64,000 nt of DNA, taken from Labilithrix sp. (GTDB lineage: Bacteria > Myxococcota_A > Polyangia > Polyangiales > Polyangiaceae). Location of the stretch: contig JAHBWF010000013.1 of the NCBI GenBank assembly GCA_019637105.1, forward strand, positions 25,044 through 89,043, written 5' to 3'. Of the stretch, positions 50,288 to 57,940 are shown in pieces (the first letter of the stretch is position 1; each line of letters begins with the position of its first letter). The translations under genes and the position numbers were made by a program. Below the pieces are notes generated by a model. The model was not told the DNA's origin. It worked only from the letters and a program-made list of their open reading frames with translations, and did no database searches.

Positions 50288-52435
50288 TCAGAGCGGCTTG
50301 GCCTTTCGTCCCTTGCACTGGATGACGCCCCCGCGGACGCTCGGGAACGCGACGGCCGCCTCCTCGATCATGCGAAATTGCGCGAGCGAGCCGTTGAACC
50401 ACCAGGAGAGCCGCCGGGACGGGACGCTCACGTGGACGGGGTGCCCCAGGCTCTGGCGCTCGAGCCAGGCGGCCTGCGCTTTGTCGTCTCCGCGCGCGTA
50501 GCCGTCGGCGAGATCGTCGCTCTTCCACTTCCGCGGATCGCGCATCGGCCGCGTGTAGTGGCCGAACGCCCGCTTCGCGCAGTAGCTGAGCTCGTGGTGG
50601 AGGCCGACGAAGGACTCGCCCTCGGACTTGAACGGCCCCACGCCGGGGGCGTCGAACGCCCGCTGGCGCTTGAGCGCGCGGATCCCGGCGGCCGTGAGCG
50701 CGGTGGCGTCGGCGCAGTGCTCGACGTCCGACCCCTCCGCGAAGCCGCGGCGCTTGCCGTTCGGGGCGATCCCGAAGCCGTAGGCGGGGACGAGCAGACG
50801 CGCGTCGTCGAAGTCCGCGTCGGCCTCGAAGCACGCGTGCGGATCGAGGAACGGATCGCCCTTCGGCTCGCCCTCGACGACGTACTCGGCGCCCGCGTCG
50901 CGCAGCGACCGCGTGAGGCGGACGAAGATCTCGTCGACGCGCGGGTCTCCCGTCAGCTCCTGGTAGCGGAGGAGCGGGTCGACCAGCATCTCGGCCATCC
51001 ACCCCGAGCACCACGGATCGGTCGCGTCGCCCTCCGAGTGCTGCTCGGCGCTGTGGATGAAGCAGTCCTGCGGCGGGAAGCGGACCTTGGTGATCGCGGC
51101 GAGCTCGGCCGGGTTCTTCGTCGTCACGTGCCGGTAGGCCGTCTCGAAGAGCTCGCGGAACGCCGTGAGGTAGCGCGCGTCCCCGAAGAGGAGAAACCCG
51201 TAGATCATCGCCTCCATGTCGACGGCGAGGAGGCGCTCGGTCCACAGCTTGTCGGCGGCGCGCACCGAGCCCTTGCGGTACGGCAGCGCGAACGTCTGCT
51301 CGTTCAGCCACATCTCGGCGATCGCCTTCGCCGCGGCCTTCGCGGCCTCGTCGCCGGTGAGCGCGTAGTACATGTAGAGCCCGCGGACGTGCGAGTACTT
51401 CGTGTCGGGATCGGGCTTCCCCGAGAAGATCCCGGCGCGGGCTCCCGAGGTCTCGATCTTCGAGCCGTAGTAGGAGCACGACCTGAGCGCGTGGCGCAGG
51501 TGATGCGGCGCGGAGAGGTGCGCGTACGCGAGGAGGAACGTCGCGCAGCGATCGTAGAGCCAGCCCTCGTAGTTGGTCACCGGGTCGGCGACCGACTCGG
51601 GCTTGAGCGGGTAGCCCTCGCGCCCGAGCGCGGCCTCGACGAACGGCCCGAGGTTGTCCGAGAGGTACGTGAGGCCCTTGAGCGACGCGTTCGCGTCGAG
51701 GTCCTCGCGGCTCAAGAGGCCGTTCCAGACGTGCGTGTCCGTGAGGTACGAGCTCGGGAACGTCGCGAGCACCGTCGGCTCCCAGCCCGTGAAGAGCGTC
51801 TTCGTGTAGGCCTTCTTCACGACGAGCCGGTAGGGCGCCACCGGGTGCTTGTCCTTCTCGACGGCGCGCTCGGCGAGCTCGACGGTCTCCGGCGAGGCGA
51901 ACTTCACCTGCGCGTAGGGCTCCACGCCGCCCACCGGCGCGCCGGGGCCGGCGCCGCTCCAGATGACGTCGACGTCGATCGCCGGCTTGCTCATGACCGC
52001 CGCGGGGAGCTGGATCAAGAGAGAGCGCGCGCCCGCTTGCTTGCCGAGCTCGTCGTAGTCGAAGAGGATCGGGCTGACGCGCAGCCCCTCGACGTTGGCC
52101 GGCGCGCCCTTGACGCGCACGCGGACGGCCGCGGGGTCCACGCGGACCGCGCGCGGGACCGGGACGCCGAACGACACGACCTTGCCGCCGTCGGCGATGC
52201 GCTCCAGGTGCACGACGACGCTCCCCGTGAAGACGGCGCGCGCCGCGGGAGGGGGCGACGGCTTGGAGGCCCCCAGCGGTCGCGGCGGGGGCGGCGGCGT
52301 GTACGACGTCGGCGGCGCGCTCGCCGACGCGGGCCCCTCGACCGCCGGAGACGGCTTGTTGCACCCCGCGACGGCCCACGGCGCGACGGCCGCGCTGCAC
52401 GCGAGGATCGCGAGGGAGGCGTCGAAGGTGCGCAT
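50288..52435 (-). CDS. large lipoprotein with possible glycan lyase/hydrolase (alpha-toroid) fold
   Basis: This protein is about 715 residues. The signal peptide has lipobox 'PWAVAGC', then a Pro-rich linker to about residue 65. The first domain ('VVSFGVPVPRAVRVDP', 'SLLIQLPAAV') resembles the beta-sandwich of exo-rhamnogalacturonan-lyase-like proteins. The remaining ~500 residues are helix-rich with Trp, Tyr and His repeated in helix turns ('YEGWLYDRCATFLLAYAHL', 'SHVRGLYMYYALTGDEAA', 'DPWCSGWMAEML'), as in (alpha/alpha) toroid enzymes. It could cut or edit the EPS at the cell surface. ATG 52435 is chosen for the signal peptide and the TATCGT eight bases upstream. Family assignment is tentative. 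Confidence 0.6.
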   Translation of the reverse strand: MRTFDASLAILACSAAVAPWAVAGCNKPSPAVEGPASASAPPTSYTPPPPPRPLGASKPSPPPAARAVFTGSVVVHLERIADGGKVVSFGVPVPRAVRVDPAAVRVRVKGAPANVEGLRVSPILFDYDELGKQAGARSLLIQLPAAVMSKPAIDVDVIWSGAGPGAPVGGVEPYAQVKFASPETVELAERAVEKDKHPVAPYRLVVKKAYTKTLFTGWEPTVLATFPSSYLTDTHVWNGLLSREDLDANASLKGLTYLSDNLGPFVEAALGREGYPLKPESVADPVTNYEGWLYDRCATFLLAYAHLSAPHHLRHALRSCSYYGSKIETSGARAGIFSGKPDPDTKYSHVRGLYMYYALTGDEAAKAAAKAIAEMWLNEQTFALPYRKGSVRAADKLWTERLLAVDMEAMIYGFLLFGDARYLTAFRELFETAYRHVTTKNPAELAAITKVRFPPQDCFIHSAEQHSEGDATDPWCSGWMAEMLVDPLLRYQELTGDPRVDEIFVRLTRSLRDAGAEYVVEGEPKGDPFLDPHACFEADADFDDARLLVPAYGFGIAPNGKRRGFAEGSDVEHCADATALTAAGIRALKRQRAFDAPGVGPFKSEGESFVGLHHELSYCAKRAFGHYTRPMRDPRKWKSDDLADGYARGDDKAQAAWLERQSLGHPVHVSVPSRRLSWWFNGSLAQFRMIEEAAVAFPSVRGGVIQCKGRKAKPL

Positions 52436-52443
52436 CGGCTCGA

Positions 52444-52449
52444 ACGATA
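52444..52449 (-). promoter_or_regulatory. putative -10 box (TATCGT) of the 50288-52435 lipoprotein
   Basis: TATCGT lies eight bases before ATG 52435; no Shine-Dalgarno is present. Confidence 0.4.
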
Positions 52450-52571
52450 CCACGCGCCCGCGGACGTTCGAGTCACCCGAAGGAGCTCTTGCGCGGCCTC
52501 GCCTCCTCGCACGAATCTGCCACGAGCCGCCCGTTCGCGCGGCATGATGCGTCCGGCTTCGGCCCGAGCCC

Positions 52572-54221
52572 ATGAACTACAACCAGCTCTCGTTCTGGAT
52601 CTTCTACTTCACGGTGCTGGTCGCCTACTGGCGGCTGCCGCACCGGAAGCAGAACACGCTGATGCTCGTCGCGAGCTACGTGTTCTACGGCTTCTGGGAC
52701 TACCGCTTCCTCTTCCTCATCCTCGTCTCGACGGTGATCGACTTCATCGGCGGGCTCGGGGTGGCGGGGATCGAGCTCCCGGCCGGCCGGCTGCGGCGCC
52801 TCTTCTTGATCCTCGTCGGCGGCGCGCTCGTCTTGTGCAGCCACGTCGACTACCCGGCCCTCTTCGAGGCGCTGAGGCGCGGCGACGGAGGCGCCGCCGC
52901 GCTCGCGCTGCCGCGGCGGCTCGCGGACTTCTACGTCCCGATCGGCGCCGCCGTCGCGTGCGCCGGCTACGGCCTCGCGCTGCCGCGGCTCTACGCGCTC
53001 GCCGAGCGGCGGCGGCGCGTCGTCTTCCTGGCGATCAGCATGGTCGCGAACCTCGCGATCCTCGCCTTCTTCAAATACTGCGATTTCTTCATCGCGAGCT
53101 TCGTCGACCTCGCGCGCGCGCTCGGCGCGCGGGACGTGAGCGTCGGCGTCCTCGGGATCGTGCTCCCCGCGGGGATCAGCTTCTACACGTTCCAGGCGAT
53201 GAGCTACACGGTGGACATCTACCGGAAGGAGACCGAGCCCACCACGCACCTCGGTGACTTCGCGCTCTTCGTCTGCTTCTTCCCGCACCTCGTCGCGGGG
53301 CCGATCATGCGGGCGCACACGCTCCTGCCGCAGGTGCTCCGGCCGCGCAGGCTCGCGCCCGGCGCCTTCGAGGAGGGGCTCGTCCTCGTGCTCGTCGGCC
53401 TCTTCAAGAAGATGGTGATCGCCGACAACATGGCGCCCATCGCCAACGCCGTCTTCTACCGCTTCCAGGACGGCGACGCGGGCGGGATGAGCGGCGGCGA
53501 GGCGCTCGTCGGGCTCTACGCGTTCGCCTTCCAGATCTACGGCGACTTCTCCGGCTACTCGAGCATCGCGCGCGGCATCTCGAAGTGGCTCGGCTTCGAG
53601 CTCGTCGTGAACTTCCACAACCCGTACGTCGCCGTCAGCCCGAGCGACTTCTGGCGGCGCTGGCACGTCAGCCTCTCGTCGTGGCTGCGCGACTACCTGT
53701 ACATCCCGCTCGGCGGCAACCGCGGCGGGAAGCTCATGGAGTACCGGAACCTCATGCTCACGATGCTCCTCGGCGGGCTGTGGCACGGGGCGAGCTGGAC
53801 GTTCGTGGCGTGGGGCTTCTACCACGGCGCGATCCTCTGCGTCTTCCGGCTCCTGCGCGTCAAGGACCCCGCGCCGAGCGACCGGCTCCGCTGGCTCGTC
53901 CGGGTGGTCGTCATGTTCCACCTGACGTGCCTCGGGTGGCTCTTCTTCCGCGCGGACAGCTTCCGCACGGTGATGGAGATGAGCGTCCTCATCGCGACCG
54001 ATCTCCGGCTCACGCCGGCGGCGCTCGCCGCAGCCGGGCTCATCGTGTTCCACTGCGCGGCGCTCTTCGTCGTCGAGCTCTTCACGGACGGCGAGAACGC
54101 GCTCGGTCGCCTCATCCGCGCGCCCTGGCCCCTCCAGGGCGCGTTCTACTCGTACCTCGTCGCGATGATCTCCCTCTTCGGCGCGGAGCAGGCCATTGCC
54201 TTCATCTACTTCCAGTTCTGA
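52572..54221 (+). CDS. MBOAT O-acyltransferase (AlgI/DltB-like)
   Basis: This 549-residue protein has about eleven membrane helices. The core is intact: 'GISFYTFQAMSYTVDIYRKE', 'FPHLVAGPIMRAHTLLPQ', 'NPYVAVSPSDFWRRWHVSLSSWLRDYLYIPLGGNR' (seen as 'SDFWRRWHVSLSSWLRDYLY'), and catalytic 'MLLGGLWHGASWTFVAWGFYHG' ('GGLWHGASWTF'). Between helices 3 and 4 it has extra residues. It would pass an acyl group across the inner membrane to a periplasmic acceptor such as the EPS. The SGNH-like gene overlaps its 3' end by 26 bases, the standard AlgI/AlgJ or DltB/DltD-like arrangement. The start ATG has no strong ribosome-binding site. Confidence 0.93.
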   Translation: MNYNQLSFWIFYFTVLVAYWRLPHRKQNTLMLVASYVFYGFWDYRFLFLILVSTVIDFIGGLGVAGIELPAGRLRRLFLILVGGALVLCSHVDYPALFEALRRGDGGAAALALPRRLADFYVPIGAAVACAGYGLALPRLYALAERRRRVVFLAISMVANLAILAFFKYCDFFIASFVDLARALGARDVSVGVLGIVLPAGISFYTFQAMSYTVDIYRKETEPTTHLGDFALFVCFFPHLVAGPIMRAHTLLPQVLRPRRLAPGAFEEGLVLVLVGLFKKMVIADNMAPIANAVFYRFQDGDAGGMSGGEALVGLYAFAFQIYGDFSGYSSIARGISKWLGFELVVNFHNPYVAVSPSDFWRRWHVSLSSWLRDYLYIPLGGNRGGKLMEYRNLMLTMLLGGLWHGASWTFVAWGFYHGAILCVFRLLRVKDPAPSDRLRWLVRVVVMFHLTCLGWLFFRADSFRTVMEMSVLIATDLRLTPAALAAAGLIVFHCAALFVVELFTDGENALGRLIRAPWPLQGAFYSYLVAMISLFGAEQAIAFIYFQF

Positions 54222-55161
54222 CCTCGACCGGGACGCGCCGCGGTGGAGCCGGGGCACGGCCGCGCGCATCGCGCTCGTCGTGGCCGCCGTCCTCCTCGTC
54301 CTCGAGGTGGTCACGCGGACGAAGCTCTTCGCGATGTCGAAGGACTTTCGGCACTTCATGGGCTTCGCCGAGGCCGCGACGGCGCTCGATCACGGCGTCG
54401 CGTTCGTCGGCAACTCCGCGACCCGGCTCGGGGTCGACCCGGCGATCGTCGCGCGCGAGCTCGGCGACGCGAAGGGCGAGGCCGTCACCGCCGACGTCTT
54501 CACCGCCGACGCGTCGAGGATCAACACCTGGCACTACATCCTCGAGAGCACGTTCTGGCGGCCGGGGAAGAGGCCGCGCCTCGTCGTGCTCACGTTCTAC
54601 GAGGACGATCTCGCCGACGGCAACCGGATCGAGATCGGCCGCGTGGCGCAGTTCTTCACGACGACGCGCGACTGGCCCGACGTGTTCCGCGTCGACCTCC
54701 CGACCTTCGGCGAGCGCACGGAGTTCGTCGTCTCGTCGGCCTGGGCGACCTACGCGGCGCGCGCGCGCATCCGCGAGCGCACGCTCCGGCTCATCCCCGG
54801 CTACGAGCCGTACGCCGCCGCCCAGAACGACGTGGTCTTCAAGCACGAGCGCGCGCGAGAGGCCGCGGCGCGCCCGGAGCTCACGCACGTCGCGCTCCAC
54901 CGGCTCCTGCGCCGCGCCGCCGAGGAGGAGACCCGCCTCTGCTTCGTCGCCTACCCGACGCTCGAGGCGGCCCAGGGCGAGCCGTACCCGATCGACACGG
55001 CCGGGCGCGCCGCGGTCGAGGCCGCCGGCATGAGGTTCATCGACCTCCGCCGCGTCGACGGGCTCGGGCCCGAGCTCTACGACGACGACGTCCACCTCAA
55101 CGAGGCCGGGCGCGCGCTCTACAGCGCGGTCCTGGCCGACGCGCTCCGCGAGGCGCTGTGA
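54196..55161 (+). CDS. SGNH-like membrane-anchored protein (AlgJ/AlgX/DltD-type partner)
   Basis: This 321-residue protein has one N-terminal helix ('AARIALVVAAVLLVLEVVT') and then a periplasmic domain with 'HGVAFVGNSATRLGVDP', where the Ser of GNS is the expected nucleophile, and C-terminal 'DDVHLNEAGRALY', an Asp-x-x-His pair. These are the catalytic blocks of SGNH esterases and transferases. With the MBOAT it would complete acyl transfer to the polymer. The start is TTG 54196 with CGGAGCAGG upstream, inside the MBOAT gene; the next Met would remove the anchor. Diverged middle sequence prevents a finer family call. Confidence 0.75.
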   Translation: MPSSTSSSDLDRDAPRWSRGTAARIALVVAAVLLVLEVVTRTKLFAMSKDFRHFMGFAEAATALDHGVAFVGNSATRLGVDPAIVARELGDAKGEAVTADVFTADASRINTWHYILESTFWRPGKRPRLVVLTFYEDDLADGNRIEIGRVAQFFTTTRDWPDVFRVDLPTFGERTEFVVSSAWATYAARARIRERTLRLIPGYEPYAAAQNDVVFKHERAREAAARPELTHVALHRLLRRAAEEETRLCFVAYPTLEAAQGEPYPIDTAGRAAVEAAGMRFIDLRRVDGLGPELYDDDVHLNEAGRALYSAVLADALREAL

Positions 55162-55185
55162 GACGCCGAGCGCCCGGCTTCCTGG

Positions 55186-55191
55186 TAGGCT
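55186..55191 (+). promoter_or_regulatory. putative -10 box (TAGGCT) of the DUF362 gene
   Basis: TAGGCT lies seven bases before ATG 55199, with no Shine-Dalgarno. Confidence 0.4.
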
Positions 55192-55198
55192 GCCGCCG

Positions 55199-56587
55199 AT
55201 GAGCTCGGACGCTCGGCGGCGGCGACGACTCCTCTCGCGGCGCAAGGCGCTCGCGGCCGGAGCCGCGCTCGGCCTCGGCGCCTTCGCCTACGGCCTGCGC
55301 CGCCGGCTGACGTCGCGGCTCGCGTCGCTCACGCAGCTCGCGTCGTTCACGGCGACGCCTCCGCTCGTGCCGCACGACCCGACGCGCGACCGCACGCGCA
55401 TCTGCGTGGCGGAGGGCGGGACCCCGGGCGAGAACGTCGACGCCGTCCTCGCGAAGGTCGGCGGCGTCGCGGCGCTCGTGGGGACGGACGACGTCGTCAT
55501 CGTCAAGATCAGCGCGCAGTGGTGGAACCAGGGGATGACCAACGTCGCCGCGGTGAAGCGGCTCGTCGAGCGCGTGCTCGAGCGCCCCGGCTTCGCCGGC
55601 GAGGTCATCGTCTTCGAGAACACGCACTTCCGCCTCGCCGACGGCTCCGGGCTCGCGCGCGCGTTCACGCACCCGTCGGAGCGGAACGTCGACGTCCCCG
55701 GGTGGAACAAGCTCGGCGATCTGGTCGCGCACTTCCGCGAGCGGGACGCCGCGGTGAGCTTCGTCGGCCTCGTCGACGCCGGGCCGAGCGAGCTGTCCGG
55801 CGACGACTGGCACGATCGCGGCCACGCCCACGGCACGTACGGCGGCGACGGCCGCGGGCCGATCCCCGCGGGCGACGCGCGCGACGGCTACCACTGGGAC
55901 TTCGAGCGCGCGTTCCGGCTCGCGCGGAGCTGGGTCGACGAGGCGCGCACGCCCCTCACCTGGCCGCGCTTCACCTCGCCGCGCACGGGGCTCGTCGTCG
56001 ACCTCAAGGACGGCGTCATGCGGCGCACCGACGCCGGCCTCGTCCCGGCCGGCCGGAAGCTCGTGTGGATCAACATGACGACGGCGAACGAGCACACCGC
56101 CACCGGGATCACCGGCGCCTGCAAGTCCACGATGGGCGTCGTCGACATGAGCGCCGGCGCGCTCGGGACGCACCCGCTCGCGCGCGGCTACGCGTCGGTG
56201 CACTACTTCGGCCGCGGCAACCCGACGGCGAGCTGGCGCATGGCGGGCCCGCTCGCGCACTTCGCGCGCGAGGTCCGCGCGCCGGATCTGATCCTCCTCG
56301 TCGCGGAGTGGATCGCGTACGAGCCCGCCGGCTTCGACGCCGAGCGCGAGGACACGCGCCACTCGGCCGCGAGCTGCGTGAACACGAAGACGATCGTCGC
56401 CGGGACGGACCCGGTCGCGATCGACGCCTGGGCCGTGCGGCACCTGATGACGCGCGCGCCGAGCGTGAACAAGGAGACCGACCTCGATCTGGACGACCCG
56501 GACTCGAAGGTCAGCAAGTTCCTCCGCTACTACCGGCAGGTCTACGGCAAGGGCACGCTCGATCCCGCGCTCGTCGAGGTCGCCTGA
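55199..56587 (+). CDS. DUF362 family protein with twin-arginine-like leader
   Basis: This 462-residue protein starts with 'RRRRRLLSRRKALAAGAALGLGAFAYG', a basic leader with an RR pair before a hydrophobic core ('SRRKALAAGAALGLGAF'), suggesting Tat export or anchoring. DUF362 features follow: 'DDVVIVKISAQWWNQGMTNVAAVKRLVERV', in pieces 'VVIVKISAQWWNQGMTN', 'GEVIVFENTH', 'VVDLKDGVMRR', 'TGACKSTMGVVDMS' and 'TIVAGTDPVAIDAW'. No ferredoxin Cys cluster is visible. DUF362 proteins are found in several modification loci, but their activity is undefined. It is 37 bases after the SGNH-like gene and 22 before the NAD-synthase-like gene. Confidence 0.82.
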   Translation: MSSDARRRRRLLSRRKALAAGAALGLGAFAYGLRRRLTSRLASLTQLASFTATPPLVPHDPTRDRTRICVAEGGTPGENVDAVLAKVGGVAALVGTDDVVIVKISAQWWNQGMTNVAAVKRLVERVLERPGFAGEVIVFENTHFRLADGSGLARAFTHPSERNVDVPGWNKLGDLVAHFRERDAAVSFVGLVDAGPSELSGDDWHDRGHAHGTYGGDGRGPIPAGDARDGYHWDFERAFRLARSWVDEARTPLTWPRFTSPRTGLVVDLKDGVMRRTDAGLVPAGRKLVWINMTTANEHTATGITGACKSTMGVVDMSAGALGTHPLARGYASVHYFGRGNPTASWRMAGPLAHFAREVRAPDLILLVAEWIAYEPAGFDAEREDTRHSAASCVNTKTIVAGTDPVAIDAWAVRHLMTRAPSVNKETDLDLDDPDSKVSKFLRYYRQVYGKGTLDPALVEVA

Positions 56588-56609
56588 GGCGACCGGAGAG
56601 AAAGAGAAG

Positions 56610-57587
56610 ATGGCGTTTTCAGCAGACGTACTGAAGCTCGACACCAAGAGAGAGGTCGAACGGATCACCGCGGCGCTGCGCAAGCAGGTCGGGCAGGTCC
56701 TCAGGCGGCGCGGCGCCGTGATCGCGCTGTCCGGCGGCATCGACTCCAGCGTCGTCGCGGGGCTCTGCGCGAGGGCCTTCGGGCCCACGAAGTGCCAGGG
56801 GCTCCTCATGCCCGAGCGCGACTCGTCGGAGTCGACGCTCGCGCTCTCACGATCGGTCGCCGAATCGTTCGGGATCCCGTTCGTGCTCGAGGACATCTCG
56901 ACGACCCTCGACGCCATCGGCTGCTACCGGCGCCGCGACGAGGCCATCGAGCAGGTGGTCCCCGACTACGGCCCCGGCTACAAATCGAAGATCGTGCTCC
57001 CGGGCGCGCGCGCGGGCGCCGACTACAACGTCTACTCGATCGTCGTCGAGCGCCCGGACGGGACGATCGAGAAGCACCGCCTGCCGCTCGAGCCGTACCT
57101 CCAGATCGTCGCCGCGACGAACTTCAAGCAGCGCGTCCGCAAGACGCTCGAGTACTACTGGGCCGACAAGCTCCACTACGTGTGCACCGGGACGCCGAAC
57201 CGCCTCGAGTACGATCAGGGCTTCTTCGTGAAGAACGGCGACGGCGCCGCGGACGTGAAGCCGATCGCCCACCTGTACAAGACGCAGGTCTACGCCATGG
57301 CCGCCGAGCTCGGCGTGCCGGAGGCCGTGCGGAGCCGCCCGCCGACGACGGACACGTACTCCCTCGCGCAGGGGCAGGACGAGTTCTACTTCGCCCTCCC
57401 GTACGCCGAGATGGACCTCTGTCTGTACGGGAAGAACAACGGCGTCCCGCCGGCGGAGGTCGCGAAGGCCGCGAAGCTCACGACCGAGCAGGTCGAGTGG
57501 GTCTACGGCGACATCGACAAGAAGCGCGCGACGACGCGGTACCTGCACGAGCGCCCGCTCCTCGTCGAGAAGCCGCTCGAGGTGTAA
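56610..57587 (+). CDS. NAD(+) synthase-like ATP-dependent amidotransferase (ammonia type)
   Basis: This 325-residue protein has the PP-loop 'VIALSGGIDSSVVAGLCARAFG' ('LSGGIDSSVVAGL'), 'ATNFKQRVRK', 'CTGTPNRLEYDQGFFVKNGDGAADVKPIAHLYKTQV' (core 'GTPNRLEYDQGFFVKNGDG'), and 'RPPTTDTYSLAQGQDEFYF', matching NadE. No glutaminase domain is present. It is about 50 residues longer than E. coli NadE, with an insert around residues 125-160. A housekeeping NadE would not be expected here, so it may amidate a different adenylated carboxylate in EPS modification, with the asparagine-synthase-like protein. GGAGAGAAAGAG is the ribosome-binding region. Confidence 0.82.
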   Translation: MAFSADVLKLDTKREVERITAALRKQVGQVLRRRGAVIALSGGIDSSVVAGLCARAFGPTKCQGLLMPERDSSESTLALSRSVAESFGIPFVLEDISTTLDAIGCYRRRDEAIEQVVPDYGPGYKSKIVLPGARAGADYNVYSIVVERPDGTIEKHRLPLEPYLQIVAATNFKQRVRKTLEYYWADKLHYVCTGTPNRLEYDQGFFVKNGDGAADVKPIAHLYKTQVYAMAAELGVPEAVRSRPPTTDTYSLAQGQDEFYFALPYAEMDLCLYGKNNGVPPAEVAKAAKLTTEQVEWVYGDIDKKRATTRYLHERPLLVEKPLEV

Positions 57588-57647
57588 CCCGGCGTCGTCG
57601 CGATCGCCGCTCCGCGAGGCGGCGCGCCCCGGGCCGAGCCGGCGCGG

Positions 57648-57908
57648 TCAGGCGCCGTTCTTCTTGTTCACGACGAACTTCGCGATCGACGCGATCGAGC
57701 CGAAGTTCTCCGCCGCGAGCTCCTCGTCCGCCGTCTGGATCCCGAAGCTCTCCTCGAGGAACGAGACGATCTCGAGGATCCCGGTGGAGTCGACCAGACC
57801 GCTCTGCACGAGCTGCTGGTCGGGGGACGGCGCCGCCGAGGCGTCCCCGAAGAGGAAATTCTCGACGATGAACCTTCCGATTTGCCCCTGGACCTCGACG
57901 TCGTTCAC
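57648..57908 (-). CDS. acyl carrier protein (phosphopantetheine carrier)
   Basis: This 86-residue, acidic, four-helix carrier has 'QSGLVDSTGILEIVSFLEESFGI'; Ser41 in 'VDSTGI' is the phosphopantetheine attachment site. It is slightly diverged from fatty-acid ACP, which has DSLDxVE here, and closer to the carriers of DltC-like and EPS-linked systems. It would hold the acyl or aminoacyl group activated by the AMP-dependent ligase at 59884. It is divergent from the asparagine-synthase gene, with 32 bases between starts. The GTG start has TATACT six bases upstream and no Shine-Dalgarno. Confidence 0.92.
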   Translation of the reverse strand: MNDVEVQGQIGRFIVENFLFGDASAAPSPDQQLVQSGLVDSTGILEIVSFLEESFGIQTADEELAAENFGSIASIAKFVVNKKNGA

Positions 57909-57914
57909 GCGCTG

Positions 57915-57920
57915 AGTATA
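57915..57920 (-). promoter_or_regulatory. putative -10 box (TATACT) of the carrier-protein gene
   Basis: TATACT on the minus strand lies six bases before the GTG start. The opposite strand reads TATATC at 57917-57922, so the divergent asnB-like gene may use an overlapping promoter. Confidence 0.55.
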
Positions 57921-57940
57921 TCAAAACCGCAGACCAGAAC

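Noticed and set aside
49184-53257. A 1357-codon open frame on the plus strand opposite the GNAT and lipoprotein genes and into the MBOAT gene
   Set aside because: It is almost wholly Arg/Ala/Glu/Asp low complexity and lies opposite or out of frame with clearly conserved genes; high GC content suppresses stop codons in such frames.
57588-57647. Possible terminator hairpin between the NAD-synthase-like and carrier-protein genes
   Set aside because: Only a five-base stem with a bulge is visible and no T-run follows.
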